A stretch of 64,000 nt of DNA from Pirellulaceae bacterium (lineage in GTDB: Bacteria; Planctomycetota; Planctomycetia; Pirellulales; Pirellulaceae). The stretch covers positions 47,130 through 111,129 of the forward strand of contig JAKVCA010000027.1 in the NCBI GenBank assembly GCA_022448315.1, written 5' to 3'. The notes under the pieces were generated by a model, which saw nothing but the letters and a program-made list of their open reading frames with translations, searched no databases and was not told where the DNA came from. The position numbers and the translations under genes were made by a program. This document shows positions 42,632 through 52,265 of this stretch, one piece after another; position 1 is the first letter of the stretch; every line of letters starts with the position of its first letter.

Positions 42632-44441
42632 ACACCAGCCAGTCGTACTCTCTTTCCGAGATTCAAGGCGTGGGCAGTGCGTGGGGGCCTGTTCGCCTCG
42701 GGCAGCTCAAGCCGGGATTCAGTGTCAGATGCCCTTGGCGGAAGCCAAGGCGTTAGCCAGCCGGGCGCATGCAAAAAATGCTTTGCAAACACGACAAGAG
42801 GTGAAGTCAACCGACGTTCGTGTCCCATTGTCTGAGAGTTGGCATTGGCTTGAGCAGCGACTTGATCATGATTTGGAGGCCTTGAAGAGGCTGGCAGATC
42901 GTTGCCAATGGTTTAGCCCGATCGTCGGCATTGAGGAACGGGACAACCCCTCCTGTTTGATGCTGGAGATTACAGGCGTCTCCCGGCTGTTTGGTGGGGA
43001 GAGAGCGTTATCGTTGCAGTTGCTGAGGTGGTTGGTCGGACGAGGTTACTGGCCCAAAGTTGCGGTGGCCGATACTTTCGGAATGGCCTGGGGAGTGGCC
43101 CATTTTGCGCGAGCCCAATGGGTGACGCTGAGTGTTGATGGGACTGAGGCTGCGGAAGATGTGAGCCATGAATTGAACCTTGAAACTTGCGGTACTTCGC
43201 GAGCAACACGACGGGTGGCATGGTGCGAGGGAACTGCGGCAGGTACCGGTCAGGAGTATGCGGGTGATGCCTGGCTGGAAGAGGTGCAGGCCGAAGTGGA
43301 GGGAGGCAAAAGCGAGCAAGTAGGGCAGGAATCCTGCCTCCGCTTTCTGGAGCCTTGCGTGGTCCCCGCGGGTGATTTTCAGAGTCTGAATGGGCTCCCA
43401 GTGGCGGCATTGAGACTAAGTTCTACGACCTGCGAAACCTTGAGGCAGCTGGGAGTAGAGACTGTCGGGCAGCTCGGGAATCTACCCCGTGCCGGTCTGG
43501 CAACACGGCTGGGAGAAGAGCTGTTGAAAAGATGGGATCAGGCTTGGGGGTGGAGTCAGGAGGTGTTGGTGGCCTTTCGGCACCCTCCCGAACTGATCGT
43601 GAAAATTGATCTTGAGGTCCCTGCGGTTCAGCAGGATGCCGTTGAGTATTGGATCAACGAATCTTTGTGTCGATTGACCGAACAGTTGTGGCATAGACAG
43701 CAGGGGGTTTTGCGGATGGACGTTGTTCTGCATGGAGTGGATCAACCTCCCGTTCGTATGCGTTTGGACCTGTTTCGTCCTACGATGACCACCGACCATC
43801 TTTGGGCCCTTCTGAAATTGCAGCTTCAAAGAGAACGTTTGCCTAAGGCCGTTCGTGAAATTGAGGTTCAGGCGTTGGTTGTGGCACCACTCGAAAACCA
43901 ACAAATGGAGTTGTTCGATTCTCAGTTCAATCATGAAAAAAACATCAGCCATCTAGTGAATCGACTCAGCAGTCGTTTGGGGTCAGAGCAGGTGGTGGAA
44001 GTTTCATTACGTCATGGCGCTCAGCCTGAGTATGGGTACCGGACACGGCCCGTCGCAGGACAACGACGGAAAAGCTTGCGAAATACAAAACGGGGAAGAA
44101 AGAAAAGTGGCTTGCCCCAAGCCTCCGCAGGAGAGCCTGTGGATCAAGAGATCTTGAAGGCAACATCCAAGAATATGAGGCGACCTTTGCGTTTGTTTCC
44201 AAAGCCAATCCGCTTGGAAATCGTGAATGCTGAGGGGACCACTCCCCCCGCGTCGATTTTGTGGCAGGGGCAATCAAGGCGAGTTGGACGTTGCTGGGGA
44301 CCAGAACGAATCGAGACCGGCTGGTGGCGCGGGCCGATGGTGCAAAGGGATTATTACCGTATCGAGATCGAGACGGGGGAGCGGTTGTGGATCTACTGCG
44401 ATCTTGAGAGTGGCCAGTGGTTTTTGCATGGTGACTTCTAA
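42477..44441 (+). CDS. imuB: ImuB (inactive Y-family polymerase-like clamp-binding protein)
   Basis: 654 residues. ATG at 42477 has AGGAGAGG 4-5 nt upstream, inside imuA. ImuB-type motifs: YLCVWFPNWPIQRLVV (the position of the Y-family catalytic Asp is Trp or Asn, so it is non-catalytic), VGACSPRAAQAGIQCQMPLAEAKAL, EITGVSRLFGGERAL, WGVAHFA and the little-finger-like region. A beta-clamp motif Q-M-E-L-F (about residue 480) and the conserved RPLRLFPKPIRLEI follow. ImuB bridges clamp and DnaE2. It begins 155 nt before imuA ends and stops 52 nt before dnaE2, so the cassette is one operon. About 28 residues precede the usual start. Confidence 0.88.
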   Translation: MGASDHPHSIRLCDRPQQSIELEKSATGKRYLCVWFPNWPIQRLVVDRPELRHQPVVLSFRDSRRGQCVGACSPRAAQAGIQCQMPLAEAKALASRAHAKNALQTRQEVKSTDVRVPLSESWHWLEQRLDHDLEALKRLADRCQWFSPIVGIEERDNPSCLMLEITGVSRLFGGERALSLQLLRWLVGRGYWPKVAVADTFGMAWGVAHFARAQWVTLSVDGTEAAEDVSHELNLETCGTSRATRRVAWCEGTAAGTGQEYAGDAWLEEVQAEVEGGKSEQVGQESCLRFLEPCVVPAGDFQSLNGLPVAALRLSSTTCETLRQLGVETVGQLGNLPRAGLATRLGEELLKRWDQAWGWSQEVLVAFRHPPELIVKIDLEVPAVQQDAVEYWINESLCRLTEQLWHRQQGVLRMDVVLHGVDQPPVRMRLDLFRPTMTTDHLWALLKLQLQRERLPKAVREIEVQALVVAPLENQQMELFDSQFNHEKNISHLVNRLSSRLGSEQVVEVSLRHGAQPEYGYRTRPVAGQRRKSLRNTKRGRKKSGLPQASAGEPVDQEILKATSKNMRRPLRLFPKPIRLEIVNAEGTTPPASILWQGQSRRVGRCWGPERIETGWWRGPMVQRDYYRIEIETGERLWIYCDLESGQWFLHGDF

Positions 44442-44493
44442 GGCTTGTGGTTTTAGGCAGACTTCACGATTAGGTGGAATCATCGGAGCAGGA

Positions 44494-47400
44494 ATGAGTC
44501 CCTTTCGAATTCATGGCGTGCGTTACGCGGAGTTGCATTGCAAGTCAAACTATTCCTTTTTGACGGGAGCTTCTCATCCGGATGAGCTCGTGGAACGGGC
44601 CATTCAGCTGGATTACTCAGCATTGGCTGTGACCGATGAGAACAGTTTGGCCGGAGTGGTTCGCGCTCATGCCGCGGTACGAAACAGCGGAATGAAGTTG
44701 ATTGTCGGAGCGGAGCTCAGGCTGGTTGATGCTTCTCCTGTGGTTTTGTGGGCCATGCATCGCCGAGGTTATGGGCAGCTATGTCGACTGTTGACCGAAG
44801 GAAGGCGACGTGCGCCCAAAGGTCAATGTCAATTGCACTGGCAAGATCTTGTGGAATACAGCGAGGGTTTAATCGCTGGCGTATTGCCCGGAGCCTCATG
44901 TCCTGAAGACCTGGGGCGGTACCGTGAATTATTCGGGAGTCGTGGCTACTTAATGGCCGCATTGCAGGTGGAAGGCGAGGACCGTCGACGCCTGGAGCAA
45001 CTGAATGATTGGTCTCAAGAGTCGGATTTGCCGCTGGTCGCATCGGGGAATGTGTTATACCACTCACCTCATCGCATGCCTTTGCAGCATGTGCTCTCCG
45101 CCATTAAGCACGGAACAACCGTGGATCTGGCAGACGGACATCTGACGCGAAATGCTGAGCGCCACCTTCAGGAGTTGACGCAACGGCAGGCAGCCTTCGC
45201 TCAATTCCCAGAGGCTCTCGAACGCACTTTGGAGATTGCAGATCGATGTGTCTTCAATCTTGACCAATTGCGTTATGAGTATCCCGAAGAGTTGGCACCG
45301 GCAGGCCTGAGCCCCATGCAGTATTTGCGGAAATTAAGCTGGGAGGGAGCGCACCACCGATACGGGAATCAGATCCCGGAAAAAGTCAGGAAACTGGTCG
45401 AGCATGAACTCGGGTTGATCGAGCAAATGGGGTACGAAGCCTATTTTCTGACGGTATGGGATCTGGTGAGGTTTGCCAGGCAGCGTCATATCCTTTGTCA
45501 GGGACGTGGTTCTGCCGCAAATTCAGCCGTTTGTTTTTGCTTGGGGGTGACCGCCGTTGATCCCGAAACCACGGACGTCCTGTTTGAACGATTTATCAGC
45601 CGCGAACGGAATGAAGCGCCTGATATTGATATTGATTTTGAACACGAACGCCGAGAAGAGGTGCTTCAATACCTTTACCAGAAATATGGCCGCGAGAGAG
45701 CGGGGTTGGCTGCAACAGTCATTACCTATCGTGCTCGAAGTGCAGTGCGGGATGTCGGTAAAGCCCTGGGGATGTCGCTCGATCGAGTCGATGCATTGGC
45801 CAAGCAGGTTGAGGGCTATACGCGAGAGACCCGACTGGAGGAGCATTGTCGAGAGGTTGGAATTGACCCCGAGTCGCTTTCTGGAAAATGGCTTGTGGAG
45901 CTTGTGAAGGAGGTGATCAGTTTCCCACGTCATCTTTCGCAGCATGTGGGTGGCATGGTGATGACTCGAGGACCGTTATGTGAGTTGGTGCCGATTGAGA
46001 ATGCCGCTATGGAAGATCGGACAGTGATTCAATGGGACAAGGAGGATTTGGAGGAGTTGGGGATCTTAAAGGTGGATTGCCTGTGCCTGGGAATGCTGAC
46101 GGCCATAAGAAAGTGTTTTCATATGGTGCAGCAGTACCATGGGCGGCATTTGAGCTTGGCAGAAATACCCCAGGAAGACGCAGCGGTTTATGACATGATC
46201 TGCAACGCCGACACGATGGGGGTCTTTCAAATTGAAAGTCGAGCCCAGATGAGCATGCTGCCAAGACTGCGTCCACGGTGCTACTACGATTTGGTGATTG
46301 AAGTGGCGATTGTCCGTCCGGGACCGATTCAGGGAAATATGGTTCATCCTTACCTCCGGCGTCGGGCAGGCGAAGAAGTGATCGACTATCCCAACGATCA
46401 GATCCGTAACGTGTTGCACAAAACTTTGGGAGTCCCCATTTTTCAAGAGCAGGCGATGCGTTTGGCGGTGGTGGCGGCAGGCTTCACCCCGGGAGAGGCG
46501 GATCAGCTTCGACGGGCGATGGGTGCTTGGCGAAAGACGGGCGTGATTGAGCGATTTCGACAAAAGTTGATGGAGGGAATGAAGAAACAGGGATTGAGCG
46601 AAACCTTTGCCTTGCAGGTGTTTCAACAGATTCGTGGATTTGGTGAATACGGTTTTCCTGAGAGTCATGCCGCCAGTTTTGCCTTGTTGGTCTACGTTTC
46701 GTGTTGGTTGAAGCACTACTATCCGGCAGCGTTCACCGCTGCTTTGATTAATAGTCAACCCATGGGGTTTTATGCGCCCTCGCAGTTGATTGACACGGCC
46801 AAGCGATCTGGGGTTTGCGTGCGGCCGATCGATGTGAATTTGAGCGATTGGGATTGTACTCTGGAGCCTCCGCAAGATGATGCAGACTTTCTCGCAGGGT
46901 TTGTTTATCACCGCGACTGCCAATTGAAGACCGCTTATCGGCTTTGGGATGATGGTGTTGAGGGCGAGGTGGGGGAATTGGGTTCATTGCAGGCCACGGT
47001 CTCTATGGCCAATCGAAATTCCTCGACTCAGTATGCTGATGCTTCCAGTCAAGGACGCAACGCTTCGCATCGACCTGATGGAAAAACGGTATGGGAGAGG
47101 ACTCGAAACGCAGGTTCCTGTCCCCCCTCCCCTGCCCTGCGTTTAGGGCTGAGATTGGTCAATGGTTTATCGCAAAGCGTGGTAGAGGCAATCGTGAATG
47201 CCAGGCGGCAAGGTCCTTTTCACTCGTTGAGTGAGTTTACGCGTCGAACAGGACTGGGACGTTCGGCCATTGCTCGACTTGCGGATGCTGATGCATTCAG
47301 GTCACTGGAGAATGACCGCAGAAACGCATTGTGGGAAGCACTTGCTCAAGAGAAAAAAAAGGCGGATCAGCCTCTTTTTCAGGATATGGAAGCCGCAGAG

Positions 47401-47847
47401 GTGGCGGCAGCCTGCTTGCCCGACATGCCTGCTGAACAGGAAGTTTTTGAAGATTACCGAACAACAGGTTTGTCATTGAAAGGCCATCCACTCAAGTTCC
47501 AACGGGCCATGCTGGAGGGAGTCGGTGCGGTTAAGGCGGCTGATCTATCGAAGCTGAAAAATGGACGACGCGTCAAGGTTGCTGGATTAGTGATTTTGAG
47601 GCAGCGGCCAAGCACAGCCAAGGGCATTACTTTTGTCACGTTGGAAGATGAAAGTGGATCGGCAAATCTTGTCTTGCGGCAGGATGTCTGGGAGAAGTTT
47701 TATCGAGTCGCGCGACGGAGTTCTGCGTGGCTTGTGAGCGGCAAGCTCGAAAAACGCCAGGAGGTGATCCATGTTCTCGTTCAGAGTATCGATGATCTGT
47801 CATCTGCATTAGGTGACGTCAACACACGGTCAAGAGACTTTCGTTAG
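44494..47847 (+). CDS. dnaE2: Error-prone DNA polymerase III alpha subunit (DnaE2/ImuC)
   Basis: 1117 residues from ATG at 44494 (MSPFRIHGVRYAELHCKSNYSFL), which has GGAG at 6 nt; the open frame upstream has no family similarity. PHP domain at the N-terminus, then the polymerase active site P-D-I-D-I-D-F (Asp377, 379, 381) in the palm. The finger and thumb regions follow (GRGSAANSAVCFCLG, HVGGMVMTRGPLCELVPIE, KVDCLCLGMLTAI), then SGVCVRPIDVNLSDWDC and a C-terminal OB domain (VKVAGLVILRQRPSTAKGITFVTLEDE). A low-complexity insert of about 45 residues sits around 850-890. It does error-prone translesion synthesis with ImuA and ImuB. It ends the operon; a gap of 609 nt follows. Confidence 0.95.
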   Translation: MSPFRIHGVRYAELHCKSNYSFLTGASHPDELVERAIQLDYSALAVTDENSLAGVVRAHAAVRNSGMKLIVGAELRLVDASPVVLWAMHRRGYGQLCRLLTEGRRRAPKGQCQLHWQDLVEYSEGLIAGVLPGASCPEDLGRYRELFGSRGYLMAALQVEGEDRRRLEQLNDWSQESDLPLVASGNVLYHSPHRMPLQHVLSAIKHGTTVDLADGHLTRNAERHLQELTQRQAAFAQFPEALERTLEIADRCVFNLDQLRYEYPEELAPAGLSPMQYLRKLSWEGAHHRYGNQIPEKVRKLVEHELGLIEQMGYEAYFLTVWDLVRFARQRHILCQGRGSAANSAVCFCLGVTAVDPETTDVLFERFISRERNEAPDIDIDFEHERREEVLQYLYQKYGRERAGLAATVITYRARSAVRDVGKALGMSLDRVDALAKQVEGYTRETRLEEHCREVGIDPESLSGKWLVELVKEVISFPRHLSQHVGGMVMTRGPLCELVPIENAAMEDRTVIQWDKEDLEELGILKVDCLCLGMLTAIRKCFHMVQQYHGRHLSLAEIPQEDAAVYDMICNADTMGVFQIESRAQMSMLPRLRPRCYYDLVIEVAIVRPGPIQGNMVHPYLRRRAGEEVIDYPNDQIRNVLHKTLGVPIFQEQAMRLAVVAAGFTPGEADQLRRAMGAWRKTGVIERFRQKLMEGMKKQGLSETFALQVFQQIRGFGEYGFPESHAASFALLVYVSCWLKHYYPAAFTAALINSQPMGFYAPSQLIDTAKRSGVCVRPIDVNLSDWDCTLEPPQDDADFLAGFVYHRDCQLKTAYRLWDDGVEGEVGELGSLQATVSMANRNSSTQYADASSQGRNASHRPDGKTVWERTRNAGSCPPSPALRLGLRLVNGLSQSVVEAIVNARRQGPFHSLSEFTRRTGLGRSAIARLADADAFRSLENDRRNALWEALAQEKKKADQPLFQDMEAAEVAAACLPDMPAEQEVFEDYRTTGLSLKGHPLKFQRAMLEGVGAVKAADLSKLKNGRRVKVAGLVILRQRPSTAKGITFVTLEDESGSANLVLRQDVWEKFYRVARRSSAWLVSGKLEKRQEVIHVLVQSIDDLSSALGDVNTRSRDFR

Positions 47848-48456
47848 AAACTGCCTTGAGCGTGTCTGCCAAATCCGCCACAGTCGCATATGTGCTTTGA
47901 CCCTGTCAGTATCGACTCAATCGGCTACTTGTGAGGTAGGTCGCAAAGAAAAGTTGCAGTTGCTGGCTACCGTTTGGCTAACGTTTGACTAACGTGACGG
48001 AAATTTCCCGCTCAACCGGCATTATCCAAGAACTCACCACGACAAACAGGACACGGATCGACTTCCCATTCCTGGTCGAACAAAAAAGCAGATTCATCAC
48101 TCAATAAGTTATGCTGATAACGATGACTGGCTCAAGTTAAGCCGGTTTTTCCAAGACCCGATCGCCTTTATCGCTGTCGGCATGGATAGCATAAAGGAAG
48201 GAGAGCGGGCTCTACTGGATAACTCGATGCTTACTTTGTGCTTGAGTATGATGAGAGGGCACCGTAATGCCAATGAACTGCCTGTGGTCATGCTGGGCCA
48301 TGCCGGGTGGCCAGATTCAAACAGGCCAGAATCTTAATTACGTGGATTAACGAAAACCGACAAATGTGCCGACTATTCGTTCCGATGAACACGATGGACA
48401 TGTAAGTCGATAGTCTTGGAGAGGCTACAGTATCTCTGGCCGAAACCTAAACTGAA
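47848..48456. other. Intergenic stretch with a gene remnant
   Basis: Holds the fragment of a DUF1552 gene at 48095-48337 (listed separately) and a short direct repeat of the type ACCGTTTGGCT-AACGTTTGACT-AACGT near 47970-48000. The remaining bases show no gene. The promoter of the DUF1552/DUF1592 pair should lie in 48340-48456. Confidence 0.5.
48095..48337 (+). pseudogene. Remnant of a DUF1552 protein gene, C-terminal end
   Basis: An 80-codon open frame (ending TAA at 48335-48337) reads HHSISYADNDDWLKL, then MDSIKEGERALLDNSML and NELPVVMLGHAG. This matches the order of the DUF1552 C-terminus: the intact neighbour has LLDNTMVLFGSGMGDANSHTNTNLPIVFAGGG. The first two-thirds, the Tat signal and the start are missing, and the tail (WPDSNRPES) diverges, so it is broken. 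Its closeness to the intact DUF1552 gene suggests an old duplication or a replaced copy. Confidence 0.65.
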
Positions 48457-49785
48457 ATGATGAAACACAACAGCCCCCACTGCAACTTGTCCAGTCGACG
48501 CAAATTCTTGAGCGGCGCTGGAGTCTCAATGGCGTTACCGTTCTTGCCATCATTGGGGTTTTCACAATCAGAGAGCCGGACCTCAAACTCCAAACCGCTG
48601 CAGCGGCGTCGGATGGTCTGCATTGGCAATATGCTCGGCTTTTATCCGCCTGCATTCTGGCCCGACCTTTCGGCGAAAAGCAATGACGGAGGGCTGTGTA
48701 TCCATCGTGAATTTACACTGGGGCCTACCTCTGCTGCATTGAATGCAATCAGAGATCAAATAACCATCATTCAGGGTCTCGAGCACGGTACAAGCGGTGG
48801 GCACTTCTCCATTCACACATTTTTATCCGGCGTTCGTCATATCGATGCCAAATCAATGCCGATGGGAAACGTCACTATTGATCAATTTGCTGCGGAGCAA
48901 ATCCCTGGGCAAACCAGGTTTCCAACTTTAACGATTGGAGATGAGACTGGAATTCATGGTGGTTGTCAGATCTCTTGGACAAAAACAGGGACACGCGTAC
49001 CACCAATTCCAGGGCCGGAACAACTATTTGAAAAGTTGTTTGTTCAGATTGACCCCAGCCAAAAGGCTGTTCGTAATGACCAGTTCAAGCTGCAGGCGTC
49101 CATTCTTGACGTGGTGCGTGACGAAGCGAATCGCATCGAACGAAGACTGAACTCACAGGACCGTCAAAAGCTTGACGAGTATTTAACTTCTGTGCGGGAC
49201 GTCGAAAAGCGAATTGGTTTACGCAAAAATTGGATCGACATCCCCAAACCGGACGTTCCGTTTGCAGCACCAAAGAATAAAAACCTTGTTGAAGATCTCC
49301 CTCTGCTTTACGAACTTATCGCATTAGCCTTGCAGACCAATTCCACTCGAATTGCCACATTGGAACTTGGTGGAGAGTTCAATCCTCGGGACCTGGGGAT
49401 CAGCGGAGGCTATCATGGTCTGTCACACCACGGCAAGAAGCAAAGTAGTATCGATGCGTTGATCAAGCTGGAATCTTATCAATTGCAGGAATTCACCAAA
49501 TTCGTACAGAGACTGGCAAGCATGGATGACGAGTCTGGGAAACTTCTTGATAATACGATGGTTCTTTTTGGCAGCGGAATGGGTGATGCGAATTCGCACA
49601 CCAATACGAATTTACCAATCGTCTTCGCCGGAGGTGGATTTGAACATGGCCGTGTCATGGATTTTGATCGACAGCATCGACATCGGCCTCCGCTCACAAA
49701 CCTCTTTGTCACCATGCTTCAAAGCTTTGGATTAGAGACGGATCGCTTCGCCACGAGCACTGGAACACTACGAGGATTCGCTTAA
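48457..49785 (+). CDS. DUF1552 protein with Tat signal
   Basis: 442 residues. A twin-arginine signal (SRRKFLSGAGVSMALPFL, about residues 13-30) exports the folded protein. The body has DUF1552 features: RMVCIGNMLGFYPPAFWP, SGVRHIDAKSMPMGNVTIDQFAAE, GLSHHGKKQSSIDAL, LASMDDESGKLLDNTMVLFGSGMGDA and LPIVFAGGG. Function unknown, but DUF1552 genes are regularly next to DUF1592/DUF1588 genes in planctomycetes and verrucomicrobia. Its stop shares one base with the start of the next gene (TAATG), so they are translationally coupled. The base composition is lower in G+C than the flanking genes. Confidence 0.9.
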   Translation: MMKHNSPHCNLSSRRKFLSGAGVSMALPFLPSLGFSQSESRTSNSKPLQRRRMVCIGNMLGFYPPAFWPDLSAKSNDGGLCIHREFTLGPTSAALNAIRDQITIIQGLEHGTSGGHFSIHTFLSGVRHIDAKSMPMGNVTIDQFAAEQIPGQTRFPTLTIGDETGIHGGCQISWTKTGTRVPPIPGPEQLFEKLFVQIDPSQKAVRNDQFKLQASILDVVRDEANRIERRLNSQDRQKLDEYLTSVRDVEKRIGLRKNWIDIPKPDVPFAAPKNKNLVEDLPLLYELIALALQTNSTRIATLELGGEFNPRDLGISGGYHGLSHHGKKQSSIDALIKLESYQLQEFTKFVQRLASMDDESGKLLDNTMVLFGSGMGDANSHTNTNLPIVFAGGGFEHGRVMDFDRQHRHRPPLTNLFVTMLQSFGLETDRFATSTGTLRGFA

Positions 49786-52265
49786 TGCGTTTTCACAGTC
49801 TGTGGTTTTCACTGCTGGTGATGGCTTGCGGTCATGTATCCACTTTGATTCTCACCTCAAATAGCTATGCCTCAGACAAAGGCACGTTTTTTCTGAAACA
49901 GTTCTGCATCGATTGCCATTCAGCAGATGACGCGGCAGGTGAACGCGATTTTTCAAGTCTTGATCTTGAACAGTACAATCTGCAAACGCAGATTCGCCTA
50001 CAAGAGGTCATTGATCAACTTACTTTAGGGACTATGCCTCCGGAGGATGCAGAGCAGCCGCCGAAACAGCAGCGTCTCGAAGTCATCGGCGAGCTGACCG
50101 AAATTTTGATGCAGATGCGTGCGAGGAGTCAAAGCACAGGAGGTAAGACGGTCCTCCGCAGACTCACTCGTCGGGAGTATCGAAATACAATCAGTGACCT
50201 ACTGGGGATCGACATGGTGATGTTTGATCCTACGACTGAATTTCCTGAGGACATTCTGGATGGAGGATTTGACAACGTCGGGCATGCATTGATCACATCA
50301 GGATTTCTACTCGACCAATACCTCCAGGCGGCTGATGACAGCGTTGAAAAGGCCTTTGAGCAACTTAAGCCTAATTTCCCCAAATCATGGGTCTTTAAAG
50401 ATTACTTCTATCAGCAAACCGAGCTAAGAATCGCTCATGACAAGGCATTCAAGCATCGGTATCTGTGTCTCTATGACCACCGTAACAATGACAAACCTCA
50501 AGGTGCATACGGTCCTCTTCACGAACTGACCAATGGAGTTCCCTTTGACGGAGTTTACGAGGTAAAGGTTTATGCTCAGGCTCTTCACCGTAATACCCCC
50601 TATAGTCACGAAGCCATACAAATCGACAACGCCGAGCCGTTTCGTATGGGCATTCGTCCGGGGCGTGTCGGGCTTGGTGATATGGCTCACACCCAACCGA
50701 TCGAACCACTGTTGGCCGAAACTCCTATCTTCGATGACGAGTTGAGATGGTACACGTTCAATATTCCTCTGGACCAGGGACACTCTCCACGATTTACTTT
50801 TGAAAACGGCGCTCACAACACGCGTGGTGCATTCGCACGAGTATTTCGGTACCACCGGGAACTCATCCCCGAAGATGTTCGTGACAGCAAAAGTATCGTC
50901 AGTCAGCGAAATTGGGTTCTTAAAGACGGACTGATTCCTCAAATCCGTATTCACAAAGTATTTTTACGCGGTCCGCTTCCAAATCCTGATTTAACATCGC
51001 GACAAAATCAATTGCTTGGGGGCACCGAATTTAATTCCCACAAAACGAGAGCTCTGGTTACGGATTTCACAAGTCGCGCATTTCGCCGACCTGTTCAGGA
51101 AGACGAAATTGACAGTTTCATGCGTATTTATGATTTACGGGTTGAAGACGGTCATCTTCCACTCGAGGCGTATAAAGACACACTCAAGGCCGTGCTGTGC
51201 TCTCCGTCATTTTTGTATTTCAGCCCTTCACCGGAAACAGAAGGGGTGTCCAGACAACATGCGTTGGCGGAACGACTTGCATACTTTTTGACTTCTTCAA
51301 TGCCTGACAGCCACTTGCGAGAATTAGCCGAAAAACAACAGCTGGACAGTCAAACACTTCGCCTGGAAGCACTACGACTGTTGGCTTCATCCGAAAGTGA
51401 CAGGTTTATTGCGGACTTCATTGACAATTGGCTGGGGTTAAGAGCATTAGGTCGTATGCCTCCTGATCCCGATTCATTTCGAGTCTACTACGCCTCAGCT
51501 CTCGAAGAAGAAATGAAACGGGAAACTCAGTTATTTATGAGGGATCTTATCGATCGGAATGCATCGGCATTGAGATTTCTAAACGCGCGCTACACTTTTG
51601 CCAACCGTGATCTCGCCAAGCTTTACGGAGTTGAAAATCAGGTTCCGGTTGGTAAGGCCGAAGAGTTTCATCGAGTTGAATTCGATTCACTGAGCCGCGG
51701 TGGTTTACTCGGGCATGCCAGCGTTCTTACCGTCTCTGCCAACGGCGTTGATACATCACCTGTCACCCGGGGAGTGTGGATCTCGAAGAACATCATGGGC
51801 ATCCAGCCACCACTGCCCCCGGACAATGTTCCAGCAATCGACCCAGATGTCCGCGGCGCTAAAACCATTCGGCAGCAATTGGCGAAACATCGCGAATCGG
51901 CCACATGCAATCAATGTCATCGAAATATTGATCCCTATGGATTTGCATTAGAAAATTTCGATCCCATCGGAAGATTTCGCACGCATTATGACTCGTCGAA
52001 TAAACTGCCCGTTGATGCATCAGGTCGCTTGCCCGGCGGAAGAATGTTTTCCGGCCCCGCGCAATTGAAGAGCATCTTGGTTGAAAATAAAGATTTCTTT
52101 ATCCGCACATTGACCAAGAGCCTTTTAGTGCACGCACTGGGCCGGCCCATAGAGCCGACAGACCGTGGTGAAGTTGAAGAAATCACTCTTGCTGTCGAAG
52201 GACATGAATATGCTCTGAGGGACTTGATACTGGCTGTCGTTACTAGCGACCTCTTTAGTCGGTAG
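49785..52265 (+). CDS. DUF1592-type protein with planctomycete cytochrome c domains (DUF1587/1592/1588/1585)
   Basis: 826 residues. A signal peptide (SLWFSLLVMACGHVSTL) precedes a cytochrome c-like motif C-I-D-C-H (about 42-46). Then the usual chain of domains: DUF1587 (TVLRRLTRREYRNTISDLLGID, about 118-140), DUF1595, DUF1592 (AFRRPVQEDEIDSFMRIY and ASPFLYFSPSP-like), DUF1588 (GGLLGHASVLTVSANGVDTSPVTRGVWISKNIM) and DUF1585 (ESATCNQCHRNIDPYGFALENFDPIGRFR). A second C-x-x-C-H lies in CNQCH. Heme and calcium-sugar binding have been proposed for such modules; catalysis is unproven. Coupled to DUF1552 by one-base overlap, and like it lower in G+C (lines checked are about 40-43%). Confidence 0.92.
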   Translation: MRFHSLWFSLLVMACGHVSTLILTSNSYASDKGTFFLKQFCIDCHSADDAAGERDFSSLDLEQYNLQTQIRLQEVIDQLTLGTMPPEDAEQPPKQQRLEVIGELTEILMQMRARSQSTGGKTVLRRLTRREYRNTISDLLGIDMVMFDPTTEFPEDILDGGFDNVGHALITSGFLLDQYLQAADDSVEKAFEQLKPNFPKSWVFKDYFYQQTELRIAHDKAFKHRYLCLYDHRNNDKPQGAYGPLHELTNGVPFDGVYEVKVYAQALHRNTPYSHEAIQIDNAEPFRMGIRPGRVGLGDMAHTQPIEPLLAETPIFDDELRWYTFNIPLDQGHSPRFTFENGAHNTRGAFARVFRYHRELIPEDVRDSKSIVSQRNWVLKDGLIPQIRIHKVFLRGPLPNPDLTSRQNQLLGGTEFNSHKTRALVTDFTSRAFRRPVQEDEIDSFMRIYDLRVEDGHLPLEAYKDTLKAVLCSPSFLYFSPSPETEGVSRQHALAERLAYFLTSSMPDSHLRELAEKQQLDSQTLRLEALRLLASSESDRFIADFIDNWLGLRALGRMPPDPDSFRVYYASALEEEMKRETQLFMRDLIDRNASALRFLNARYTFANRDLAKLYGVENQVPVGKAEEFHRVEFDSLSRGGLLGHASVLTVSANGVDTSPVTRGVWISKNIMGIQPPLPPDNVPAIDPDVRGAKTIRQQLAKHRESATCNQCHRNIDPYGFALENFDPIGRFRTHYDSSNKLPVDASGRLPGGRMFSGPAQLKSILVENKDFFIRTLTKSLLVHALGRPIEPTDRGEVEEITLAVEGHEYALRDLILAVVTSDLFSR

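Noticed and set aside
44227..44493. A longer start for dnaE2 giving 1206 residues
   Set aside because: The extra 89 residues overlap imuB, are Arg/Gly-rich and have no similarity; ATG 44494 has a good ribosome-binding site and begins the family's N-terminus.
46066..46923. A 285-residue minus-strand ORF inside dnaE2
   Set aside because: Antisense to the polymerase, basic and His-rich with no recognisable domain.
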